Shown here piece by piece: positions 55,506-64,000 of a stretch of DNA of 64,000 nucleotides. Origin of the DNA: Peronospora farinosa (lineage: Eukaryota > Oomycota > Peronosporomycetes > Peronosporales > Peronosporaceae). Each line of letters opens with the position of its first letter. Position 1 is the first letter of the stretch. Position numbers and translations under genes: made by a program. The notes under the pieces were generated by a model. It made no database searches, was not told the DNA's origin, and saw only the letters and a list, made by a program, of their open reading frames with translations. The DNA is taken from positions 124,001 to 188,000 of the forward strand of contig CANTFK010000968.1 in NCBI GenBank assembly GCA_947646735.1, written 5' to 3'.

Positions 55506-56166
55506 CTAAAACAACGGATCATCCTTCATAGGGGCACTCCCGCCTTTCAACGACTCAGGGGCTGAAAATAGACGGCTTCCAATCGCTGAATCAAAGCTCT
55601 CGAGCTCTTCTCCATCTAAATCCACAGCTGGAAACACGCCCGTCGTCTCGTTCTTTTTCTCACCGCCAAAAAGTGGCGGATTCATGACGCTCACGGCATG
55701 CAGTTCGTCAGAAACGGCCTCAATCTCCACTGCTTCAGCAGCATTGAGGGCTAGGAGCGAGCCTTCTGCCACGTCTTGGAACGAGCCCGGGCCGTCCAGG
55801 AGCCGTACGCGGCCCTTGCCACGCGTAATTAGAAGCGCGTACACGTGATTTTGGAATGCTAAATGCACAGGTGGACCCTTCTTTAGCACCTCCTGCTGCA
55901 TGGAAAACCCGCACTCGTCATTCCGGACAAGATAGCGTCTACATTTGAAAATGGTCAAAAACATATGGGTATTTTTGACAATATTGACGTTATTGAGAAT
56001 CCCACAAGTCATACCGTGTCTCGAGCGCTCCATTTTCGCTAGTAATAATACGGTTACTTAGACGTACGTCGTCTAGTGAGCGAACAAGATACGATGATGA
56101 TGCTGAAGCATGCAGAGACCGGACGAACGGCGTCGAGACTCGTGTCGCTAACGTCTGGAAGTTCAT
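55506..56166 (-). CDS. Ectoine-synthase-like cupin with mitochondrial-type N-terminus
   Basis: Two exons, complement of 55506..55938 and 56015..56166 (intron 55939-56014), 194 residues. Exon 1 encodes an Arg/Ser-rich, acid-poor start (MNFQTLATRVSTPFVRSL), a likely mitochondrial presequence. The body resembles EctC: RYLVRNDECGFSMQQEVL, HLAFQNHVYALLITRGKGRV, SLLALNAAEAV and SVMNPPLFGGEKKNETTGVF, in the order and spacing of bacterial L-ectoine synthases. EctC makes the osmolyte ectoine from N-gamma-acetyl-diaminobutyrate. The metal-binding positions I recall from EctC (Glu in the QNHVEA block, Tyr in GTMYAL, His in DKHDKHY) are not seen here. So a non-catalytic or different function is likely. 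Divergent from the TBC gene with 137 bp between starts. Confidence 0.65.
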
Positions 56167-56303
56167 GATCGTCTTATGTCAATAATCGATTACGACAAAG
56201 TCGACCATCACTCTCTTTCGTTCGTACTTAAGCGAACAATGTCAAAAACGGATAAGAACAAGGTCAAAAAAGGTCAGAAAGTAAAAAACCGACCGAGAGA
56301 ATA

Positions 56304-57953
56304 ATGACCGACTTGATGCCTACGACTCACATGCATGGGCATCAGCTCGCGTGTTTCCGTCCAAAGCATCGTTTCCGTCTAACCACAGCGTCCTTAAATG
56401 CACAAGAACGAGGATTTACAGCCGATAATCGCTTGAAATTGGCCTGTCATTGCAAGCGACAAGTTTTGCAGTGTCTCGTCGACTTTGAGCAGCAGACAGA
56501 GGCTGAAATGGACACAGCGGAAAGTCTCTATCGCTACAGACTACACAAATGGAGTGAACGTTTTTATGTTCATGACTGGACCCCAGAACGAGTGTGTCAA
56601 AAATGGAAAGAGAACCATAAACGCTTTATTGAACATCCAAACGACACGACCCCGTCGTCAAAAACGACGTCAAAAATGACGTTTTCGATGTTTGCCACGA
56701 CGGCAGAGATGATGTTGCATTCGCGTCAATTGGACACGATGCTGAAGGCTGGTGTTCCACCTCCGTTGCGTGGTCAAGTTTGGTGGATGTGTAGCGGCGC
56801 AGCAGAGCTACGACATGAAGCGCCCGAGACGTATCCGACGCTACTACATCGTCTCCATACATTAAGCAAGTGTGTCGAGATGGAAATTGAAAAGGATTTA
56901 CCGAGGACGTTTCCACTTGCTCTACGGAATTCAATGAAGCAGTCTCAAGAGTTGACAGAAAGTGATAATTTTGGAGAGCTTCGACGTGTCTTGCAGGCCT
57001 ATTCACTACGTAATCCAGCGGTGGGATACTGTCAGAGCATGAACTTTCTAGCTGCTGTGCTGCTACAAAATATGGGAGAAGAGGAGGCTTTTTGGGTGTT
57101 GGCAGCTATTGTAGAAGAGCTGACGCCACAGTATCATACACAAACAATGACTGGCAGTCGCGCAGACCAGCGCGTTTTCTCGGATCTCGTGACTCAGAAA
57201 CTGCCGGTGTTGGCGAGTCACTTGCACACGCTGGGCGTGGACTTTGAACCATTCACGCTGAAATGGTTTTTGTGTCTTTTTTTAAACACCCTCCCATTTG
57301 AACCTGTCATGCGGATATGGGATGTTTTCTTCTGTGAAGGTAGTCATGTACTGCTACGAGTGGGGCTTGTGCTTCTTAAATTGAACCAACCACGCATCAT
57401 GGCGTGTGACGATGCACTTGATGTGTATGAGATGTTCAAGGTTTCGCACGAAACGCTGCAGGAACTGACTGCACCTTATCGAACAGGATTGCTTAACCGT
57501 GACGAGTGCGTCTGTGATACGTTGATTCGTCTTGCCATGGACAAGTCTTTTTTGGGGGCCATTCCATTTGATTCCTTACACGAGTTGCGTCAATACTACT
57601 ACCATGAGATTGACGCGGAATTAGCGGAAGCCGAAGCACGACGACTTGAACGCCAACGCTCTACCGAGGCATACGCACTACTTGTGGCAAACCGACGGCT
57701 AGAAGAAAAAGGAAAGGACCTAGGAAGTGACGCGGATGAGGCTTCGACAAGTTGCAGCTCTCACGGTGATATTGAAGATCGTGCGCTGATGATGGAGTAC
57801 GACTTCGTGGACGACTATGTGTGCAGCTCTGGTTCGGAATCGTCTCCAGCACGACACATTCGGTTTTTGGATCTGTACGACAGTGACGACTCGACCTCTG
57901 AATACTTTGTCGACGTCATGTTTGACTTTTCCCTGCAACACGACTGCTGTTAA
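56304..57953 (+). CDS. TBC-domain Rab GTPase-activating protein
   Basis: A 549-residue single-exon protein. The TBC domain spans about residues 145-395, starting with LKAGVPPPLRGQVWWM. It has the Arg finger block IEKDLPRTFP (IxxDxxR), the Gln finger VGYCQSMNFLAA (YxQ) and FEPFTLKWFLCLFLNTLPFE with RIWDVFF. Both catalytic fingers are intact, so it should accelerate GTP hydrolysis by a Rab protein in vesicle traffic. The N-terminal 140 residues are basic and unassigned; the C-terminal 150 are acidic, with a Glu/Arg helix and Asp/Ser-rich tail. Which Rab is targeted is not visible. Confidence 0.93.
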   Translation: MTDLMPTTHMHGHQLACFRPKHRFRLTTASLNAQERGFTADNRLKLACHCKRQVLQCLVDFEQQTEAEMDTAESLYRYRLHKWSERFYVHDWTPERVCQKWKENHKRFIEHPNDTTPSSKTTSKMTFSMFATTAEMMLHSRQLDTMLKAGVPPPLRGQVWWMCSGAAELRHEAPETYPTLLHRLHTLSKCVEMEIEKDLPRTFPLALRNSMKQSQELTESDNFGELRRVLQAYSLRNPAVGYCQSMNFLAAVLLQNMGEEEAFWVLAAIVEELTPQYHTQTMTGSRADQRVFSDLVTQKLPVLASHLHTLGVDFEPFTLKWFLCLFLNTLPFEPVMRIWDVFFCEGSHVLLRVGLVLLKLNQPRIMACDDALDVYEMFKVSHETLQELTAPYRTGLLNRDECVCDTLIRLAMDKSFLGAIPFDSLHELRQYYYHEIDAELAEAEARRLERQRSTEAYALLVANRRLEEKGKDLGSDADEASTSCSSHGDIEDRALMMEYDFVDDYVCSSGSESSPARHIRFLDLYDSDDSTSEYFVDVMFDFSLQHDCC

Positions 57954-58139
57954 GCGAGATATGTAGCGTGAGAAGAAGTATCTAAAAAAATGGGAACGAG
58001 AATGAATCTAGGTGGCATTGAACCTAACACGATGCACGAACAATAACACATTGCGCGTCTTACTCGGTTGTTGTCGCTGACGTTCGACTATTTCTTGATG
58101 AGTACTAAAGTAGTAAATGATCATCTATTGTACCAGTAG

Positions 58140-59246
58140 TTAGCTAACTATCTTTGGATGCATCGTATCGTAGAGGAAGTCCACTGCCTGCGTGTACGTG
58201 GCAGGATCACGTGGGTCGTAGTGCTTTCCCTCCACGCGTAGTATTTTGGACGGCCCTGCATACTTGCTCGCAAGCTCGGCACTTTGTTGCTTGGACACAT
58301 AGCGATCATTCTGTGCAACCACAAAGAGAGCAGGGGCATAGCAGAGCTCCACAAAGTCCACAGGACGCAACAGTTCGAAATCCACATCCGTGCGCTTTTT
58401 CACGCTCTTGTTGATAGCAGTCATGGCGACCTTCAAGACCGTCTTAGGCACAGCAAAGCCCTCGTGTTGCAGTTCCCGTAACAATCCCTCATTCACCTCT
58501 TTCATCGATGCGTACCCACTGTCCAGGACAATAGCACGAATAGGCTTGATCAATATCGGTCCAGTACGCAGCACATGCGGCAGCGTCTCCAGTTTCGCCT
58601 GCATCTTCTTGTTTGCTGCTCCTGCGGCTCGAAGCGCCAGATTCGTCACAGCAGGAAACGCTCCCATACTGTGTGCATAGAGACAAACATCCGAGACGGA
58701 TGCATCTGTCTCAACACTTTGTAGCACAGCAAATAAATCCAAGGTCTCATTCCAGCCCATGGTCACAAAGATGCCGTCCGACAGACCTGAGCCACAGCAG
58801 TCAAAAGCTAAGACCGAAAAGCTGCGCATCAGAGCGGCGTCACGTACACGAAGAGCATCAAGTCTCGAGCCGATATTGGAGTGCAAGTAGATTAAACAGG
58901 GTGTGACTAAGGGCGTGCTATTGTCTCGAATAAAGTGCTGCCAGTGAGAGCAGCACACGCGCAGGCCGCGCTCATTGATCACGTCAAAGTCTTTGCGTCT
59001 AACCTCAGTGATGCCGTCCTGCGTCAGGTTCAAATGAAGCTCTTGAACTTGAAAGCGTTCGGGTCCAAGGGTATCGACATTGTAAAGTGAACGTGTTGGA
59101 CGGATCACCAATTGTACGACATTGTAATACCCTTTTTCCAGCAACTGCTTCACATTGGCGTCACCCGTGCCACCAAGTCGCTTGAGTTCTGCTTCCATTT
59201 CTCCCTTGGCAAAAATTTCCATCTCACTGGACAACCCGTTGCCCAT
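58140..59246 (-). CDS. N-myristoylation-type alpha/beta hydrolase
   Basis: A 368-residue protein if the start is the ATG at 59246. That start gives Met-Gly-Asn-Gly-Leu-Ser-Ser, a consensus for N-myristoylation (MGxxxS). An upstream in-frame extension starts with TTG. The fold shows LIYLHSNIGSRLDALRVRD (oxyanion region), VLAFDCCGSGLSDGIFVTMG, the nucleophile elbow YAHSMGAFPAV (AHSMG, Ser nucleophile), ALFVVAQNDRYV (acid) and EGKHYDPRDP (His). It belongs to the serine aminopeptidase/BEM46-like group. Substrate unknown. Catalytic residues are intact, so it is probably active at a membrane. Confidence 0.8.
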   Translation of the reverse strand: MGNGLSSEMEIFAKGEMEAELKRLGGTGDANVKQLLEKGYYNVVQLVIRPTRSLYNVDTLGPERFQVQELHLNLTQDGITEVRRKDFDVINERGLRVCCSHWQHFIRDNSTPLVTPCLIYLHSNIGSRLDALRVRDAALMRSFSVLAFDCCGSGLSDGIFVTMGWNETLDLFAVLQSVETDASVSDVCLYAHSMGAFPAVTNLALRAAGAANKKMQAKLETLPHVLRTGPILIKPIRAIVLDSGYASMKEVNEGLLRELQHEGFAVPKTVLKVAMTAINKSVKKRTDVDFELLRPVDFVELCYAPALFVVAQNDRYVSKQQSAELASKYAGPSKILRVEGKHYDPRDPATYTQAVDFLYDTMHPKIVS

Positions 59247-59961
59247 AAGTGACGGTATGAAGTCGACTGCGAAACTACGAGGAGCTTGACAAATGAACCA
59301 GATGTCTTGATTGTTGCACGTCAAGTCAGCGGATAAGGACGGGATGATGTTTTCATTAGAAATTGCATGGGTTTAGAGCTCTAGTAGCTTCGTAATGAGG
59401 CCATCATGCTGCTAGATTGTTGTGGAGCTATTTATGAGACCATATCCGTTGATCTATGGACACGGAGTAAAGACCGTGGCACCTTGGACAAACATGGCAA
59501 AGCCATTGTTGTGAATCGGAAAAGCAGAGAGGTCGACAAGTGCTAGAATAGTATAGAATACGAGTCCAATTTGTTGGAAAACGGCAGATTGCGACCTACA
59601 CATGACAGTCGTCTATCATGTATTTCATAATGTTATATTAGTGTTATCTGATTGTGGTGGTATACACGTATTTCGAGAAGAACGGATAATAGGTTATGGG
59701 CCTGGTTTTCCGCTTTCTAGCCACGTTATACTATCGAAAAAACGACTCTTTTTCTATTTCAACTGTCACTCGACCAAAAGTGTCACTGCTGCCTTGACAA
59801 CTCCGCAACAATAAGATGTAGCCATTTCTGCGAAACTAACGTCCAAACGACCGAAATAAAAATCGGATACTTCTTCAGACATGCTAATTATACAAAACCT
59901 TTGTTTTTGTATAGAAATTGTAGATTATACCGTGGGACTTTTTTACCGGTAAGCACACGGC
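59247..59961. other. Intergenic region, no gene seen
   Basis: About 0.7 kb between divergent starts (hydrolase, minus; FYVE gene, plus). Short frames only. Presumably holds both promoters. Confidence 0.5.
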
Positions 59962-61815
59962 ATGGCTTCGTGCCCTTCCTGTCACACTGGGACTTCGCCA
60001 GGCATCCGCTTGTGTTCCCACTGTGGTTTCCACTTTCCTAGCAATGTCCTTCAGTCTTCCGTTCTACTTACTCACGCTGTCGGTAGCTCGTCAAGTGGAA
60101 GTACCTATCGGAATATTTCAAAAGACCGGAATAAGAAGAAAAAACCCAAGGATAAAGATGAAAAACCCAAAGACAAGAAGAAGAAGAAGAAAAGGAAAGA
60201 CCCATTTGAAGTCCCACCCGCTGCTGCAGGAAACGAAGCTGCTGCTATTTACAAGAGGATACTCGCAGCTGTTCAAGGTGCTAATAAAGATCACGATGAA
60301 GTGGTCTCGGCCTTTAAATTGGACTGCAAACAATATGGACAAGAGGAACTACGAGCTCGGGTTTTTTATGAGAGACTTGCCATATATTTTGGTAGTGAGC
60401 TGATGCTCGAACATATGCTGCCTCAGCTTGCACGACTTATTCCGGACGACAAGAAGAGGAAGAAATTAGTCAAAGCACATGTTAAACACAAGCTCAGTAG
60501 TGGAAAAGTAGGCTCTACAAGTAGTAGCTATCATGTCCGACGACAAGTGTCTAGTTCAAGTGAGATCACGATGGAGGAGAAGTCGTCGAGGAGTCTTTTA
60601 ATGAAAGATCGACGGCCGTATTCGGCGTCGGAACTTATTCGACGAGACAGTATTGAGAGTGATACATCGAGCAACACGAGTGGAGAGTTGGTTCCTATAG
60701 CTCCAGGGCCTAGACGCCCTATCGCTCGTCATACAGACAACCCCAAGTGCGCCATTTGCAGTGAGGTGTTTGATATTAAACGACGTCGACATCATTGTCG
60801 CAAGTGTGAGGCAAGTGTTTGCCACTCGTGCTCTCCAGCGCGAATGTTGATCTCACCCGACCAAGTGGCGAGTGACAGGATGAAGAAGAAGTACGATCCG
60901 GCACACCCACAACGGGTTTGCACCATTTGCGCACCAGTCCTGCAATGCTTTCAGGATGGTCTTAACTCGCAGTATGCCAACTGCCACAAAGAAAATCCGC
61001 ATGAGACCAAGACAAGACTGCACTTACCATTTAGTCGGTCGCTGGAAAGTGCGTGTCGTTCTGCAGCAGACATTCTAGGCAACTTTTTCCGACCAGATTT
61101 CGGTGCTGAAAGCGACCGCTACATCCCAGTCAATTTTCTTAAGCGTGCGCAAGGTATTGCCTTCCTTACAGTTATCAAGGCAGGTCTGCTTATTACCGCC
61201 AAAATGGGCACGGGTATTGTCATCGCGAAGCTAGATGATGGCTCGTGGTCTGCACCATCTGCTATAGGCACGGCGGGTATAGGAGGTGGTCTCGAAGGTG
61301 GCGGTGAACTGATCGAGTTTATGATCATTATGGGCTCCAAGAATGCAGTCAAGGTTTTCCACCGTACGCAGGTGAACGTTGGTGGTGGATTGAGCGTGGC
61401 TGTTGGGCCGTACGGACGTGATGCACTGGCACAGGCTGCTGCTAGTCGAGGAGGATTCAACGCTAACTACAGTTACTCTCACAGTCGAGGACTTTTCGCC
61501 GGCATTTCGCTTCATGGAGCTGTCATTACTGCGCGGACAGATACGAACAGCAACTTTTACGGTCAGAAACTTACACCCGAGGAGATTTTGAGTGGGGCCG
61601 TTCCACATCCACGCGCTGCGCAGTGCTTGTACGATGCTATTGACGATGCCATGAAAGGGATTGCTCAGTTTGAAGCCTCTGGAGGATCTCAACGACGTTC
61701 ATCATCGGCTACCGCTGCTGCACAAGGTTCTTGCAAATCTTGCCGATGTAACGATTTCGTTCCCAAGGCCTTTTCAAAGAAGTGTAAGTCTTGCACCCAT
61801 GTACACAATCCCTAA
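59962..61815 (+). CDS. FYVE and SYLF (Ysc84-type) domain protein
   Basis: A 617-residue single-exon protein. The N-terminus has a small zinc ribbon (CPSCHTGTSPGIRLCSHCGF) followed by a long Lys-rich stretch. A FYVE zinc finger lies at about 265-330 with CAICSEVF, RRRHHCRKCEASVCHSCS (the RR/KHHCR phosphoinositide-binding block) and RVCTICAPVL; the usual Trp at the FYVE start is absent. The SYLF/DUF500 domain follows (FLKRAQGIAFLTVIKAGLLITA, GGGLEGGGELIEFMIIMGS, GRDALAQAAASRGG), which binds membranes and actin-linked phosphoinositides. The C-terminus ends with another Cys cluster (CKSCRCNDF...CKSCTHVH). Predicted role: endosomal or PI3P-membrane adaptor. Confidence 0.92.
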   Translation: MASCPSCHTGTSPGIRLCSHCGFHFPSNVLQSSVLLTHAVGSSSSGSTYRNISKDRNKKKKPKDKDEKPKDKKKKKKRKDPFEVPPAAAGNEAAAIYKRILAAVQGANKDHDEVVSAFKLDCKQYGQEELRARVFYERLAIYFGSELMLEHMLPQLARLIPDDKKRKKLVKAHVKHKLSSGKVGSTSSSYHVRRQVSSSSEITMEEKSSRSLLMKDRRPYSASELIRRDSIESDTSSNTSGELVPIAPGPRRPIARHTDNPKCAICSEVFDIKRRRHHCRKCEASVCHSCSPARMLISPDQVASDRMKKKYDPAHPQRVCTICAPVLQCFQDGLNSQYANCHKENPHETKTRLHLPFSRSLESACRSAADILGNFFRPDFGAESDRYIPVNFLKRAQGIAFLTVIKAGLLITAKMGTGIVIAKLDDGSWSAPSAIGTAGIGGGLEGGGELIEFMIIMGSKNAVKVFHRTQVNVGGGLSVAVGPYGRDALAQAAASRGGFNANYSYSHSRGLFAGISLHGAVITARTDTNSNFYGQKLTPEEILSGAVPHPRAAQCLYDAIDDAMKGIAQFEASGGSQRRSSSATAAAQGSCKSCRCNDFVPKAFSKKCKSCTHVHNP

Positions 61816-63049
61816 TAGAGTGATTAGATACGGATATAGCATGCAAGCAACCACGGCGAAGAATTTTGAATGTATAAATATGGATAGCATCTTATACACT
61901 GCCTCTGCAACAATGAAGTACATCTAGTATTAGAATACTGTAGTAGTAGTACTATTATTCTTGAGAATCTCAAACGAGAGTACTATTTTAGCACCAATAG
62001 TACTACTATCTGTTCGACCATGAGTACAAAAGTCTGATTTATGTATGACTGAGAGTCGGACACAGCACTTTTTTTACGCCCATGATAATCGACTGTCATT
62101 ATACTAATGATCCGATAGGACGTCCTGCAGGTCTGTCAGCATTGCGATATCTACTAAAGCTCATCTATACCATTATTAACAATGTTGGTTACCGAACGAC
62201 CAAAAACGCTAATAATATCATGACCGTTCAATGTTTATCGCCAAGTGCACTGCCGTTTCAGCAGATCCTACTAGCTCTGAATGATGGTACTTATGTCGCA
62301 TCAAGTGGCAAAGATTTGGTGGAGTGTGCAAGAGGCACCTTGTTCAAGTTGTCGTGCACTATCCAAGTAAGCCCATCGGACATGTCACATTGATGAAGCT
62401 TACAGCTGTCATCTTGATCACTGGAGGCGAAATTCCGTCAAGTGTTTTCCAAAGGTTGATGGACTTTAGAAGGTACTCAATGACGAGTATCATATAGGCA
62501 CGAATTGTGAGGCCAAGCACACACGTCCTTGTATTACCTTTCATGGTTTTTGACATTAAACGTGAAGAAGCTGATTGCAGGATGCACCTTAAATGATTAA
62601 CCGCTCAGTTTGGGCTCCTTTCTGCGATGTGCAGCGACAATTTTGACGCTGTCATTTCGCAGTTTCAAGCCTCTCGTATCGCTGTAGCCACCTTTTTGCC
62701 TCATCATAATGGACTTGTCGAGTTCGACAGCTGTTACGGCGGTTTCGACAAAGGCAGGCTCGGCAACAGCTACATGGATACATTCAACAAACCTGAGCTG
62801 AATCACGCAGACACGGCATTCAGGACAAGCAATGGTGTTTTCACGTCGACCTTTTTGGTCAACTAGGTAGTTTCAGAATGGCAAAGGAGTAGAATTTGTA
62901 GCACCAGGTCCACTATCTATTACAATAGTTGGAGTGCGTCGTTTGAAGAGCTACGTTAGATGATCAACGTGGAGCAGTTTTACAAAGAGCGACAGACTCT
63001 TTTCAATAAACCTTTGACAATTCCATCGTCTCATCGCCATACTTTCTGT
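61816..63049. other. Intergenic region, no gene supported
   Basis: About 1.2 kb with short frames only. The minus strand near 62600-62810 has a stretch starting TIACPECRVCVIQLRFVECIH that could be a decayed coding fragment. Repeated AGTACTA-like words occur near 61930-62010. Confidence 0.4.
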
Positions 63050-63754
63050 CTAGAACTTCTTTGTTTGTGTCAACTCGACTCGATCCTCCACACACGTCAG
63101 TGCAATTTTCTTCTCGAGATATGGAAGCACCCACTTCCCACTTACAAAAAGGAGCACAAACAACCATCCAATAAGCACCACTGTATGTCTTGGAAACATT
63201 TCCAGCAGCACTTCCTCTACAACAATATCAAAGACACACTTTTCCATTTCCAACTTGGAATCCGGACGTTGCACGCCTTCGACTTGTGCCAAAAGTGAAA
63301 AGTCCACCTCGACAGCTGTTTCGAGGGACGGTTCTAACCGGTATCGTACCGATTCATGTCCCTCGACTTCGTTTGGATGGAGCCGAAGTTTTGCGGTATT
63401 TAAAACCCGATGTCCTGGTGGTATCGTCTGTTTTTTCACGAGATTTCGAGCAATATTGTCGCTAATATCACCAATATTATCATGAAATAGCACTGGAAGT
63501 AATACCCCCTCCACTTGTAGCGTAAACATCGATGGCTGCGTCGCTGGATACGATACTTTGATGTCGTAAACAGTGGCGGGTTGAAGCTTTACGACGCGAA
63601 AGAGCTGGGGGACGCCATATAACACGCACTGGGACGGAAGTGAAATATCGGGATGGAGCTCGATGACAGGAGAGTTATTGCTAGATGGTGTGGATGAGGA
63701 CTGGGGCATCCAGGAGATTAATGCGAGGACGAGTTGGGGTAGCAGCAGCAGCAT
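63050..63754 (-). CDS. Type I membrane protein of unknown family
   Basis: A 234-residue protein if the ATG at 63754 is used. This gives a strongly hydrophobic signal peptide (MLLLLPQLVLALISWM). A longer in-frame start at 63817 would hide it. The lumenal or extracellular part (about 30-185) is beta-rich. One TM segment lies near the C-terminus (VVLIGWLFVLLFVSGKWVLPYL), followed by a short basic tail. I do not recognise the family. Probably an ER or surface membrane protein. Confidence 0.7.
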   Translation of the reverse strand: MLLLLPQLVLALISWMPQSSSTPSSNNSPVIELHPDISLPSQCVLYGVPQLFRVVKLQPATVYDIKVSYPATQPSMFTLQVEGVLLPVLFHDNIGDISDNIARNLVKKQTIPPGHRVLNTAKLRLHPNEVEGHESVRYRLEPSLETAVEVDFSLLAQVEGVQRPDSKLEMEKCVFDIVVEEVLLEMFPRHTVVLIGWLFVLLFVSGKWVLPYLEKKIALTCVEDRVELTQTKKF

Positions 63755-64000
63755 GGGTGATAGATAAATTTCAAGAGGTTGGTAAGATATTTTAAATTCC
63801 TTATAAACTCGACACATACATGTTCTTACAAATAGTAATAGTTATATTATCATAAGTAGTACAAGAAACAAGTAAGAAGTAATATTTTGTGAAAGTTTTT
63901 ACAAAAGTGCAGTTCGTTTTTTAGAAATAGTAAATCTAGACGAAGAACCAAGTTCAAGATAGACTAATGCCACAAGTATACCCTCTTGCAGTCACAAAGT

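Noticed and set aside
62082..62393. 103-codon plus-strand frame
   Set aside because: No domain, no good start context and no neighbours suggesting a gene.

Overview
The window is nuclear DNA of an oomycete, most likely one of the Peronosporales (Phytophthora or a downy mildew). The reasons are dense, intron-poor genes with short GT-AG introns (about 40-100 nt, plus one of 268 nt), stramenopile-type housekeeping genes, a Ty3/Gypsy chromovirus-like element, and a secreted protein made of repeated WY/LWY-type units, an effector architecture known from this group. A complete SAS-6 centriole gene suggests a lineage that still makes flagellate zoospores. The species cannot be named from the sequence alone.

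Layout. 0-7.6 kb: a partial 3' exon, a two-TM coiled-coil protein, a membrane-anchored uroporphyrinogen-III methyltransferase (SUMT), a tandem SlyD-type/FKBP12-type isomerase with a mitochondrial-type presequence, and a seven-exon three-repeat MYB protein. 8.9-26.4 kb: two nearly identical Gypsy elements tail to tail, forming a palindrome of about 17.4 kb. Both arms share the same inactivating lesions. Both carry an antisense reading frame opposite the integrase C-terminal linker and chromodomain. One arm has a 1.26-kb insertion with a 21-bp minisatellite. 26.4-36.2 kb: sparse DNA with a beta-adaptin pseudogene and a broken multi-WY effector gene.

36.2-64 kb: compact housekeeping DNA. In order: Kelch/coiled-coil protein, trypsin-like pseudogene, SLX9-like ribosome-biogenesis factor, cyclin K/T/L-like protein, p24 cargo receptor, TIM50, PRP28 helicase, VDAC-like porin, lactonase, FabG-type reductase, SAS-6, an ectoine-synthase-like cupin, a TBC RabGAP, an alpha/beta hydrolase, a FYVE-SYLF protein and a type I membrane protein.

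The housekeeping genes do not form one pathway. Several are mitochondrial by presequence or family (FKBP fusion, TIM50, porin, probably FabG, the EctC-like cupin). Others serve membrane traffic (p24, TBC, FYVE-SYLF). Three divergent gene pairs share intergenic regions of under 200 bp. Multi-exon models were built by hand from splice signals and checked for phase continuity; none has transcript support here. The least expected features are the antisense frame in the Gypsy element, the palindrome and its junctions, a canonical -1 slippery heptamer exactly at a break in the effector gene, and an EctC-like cupin that appears to have lost its iron ligands.
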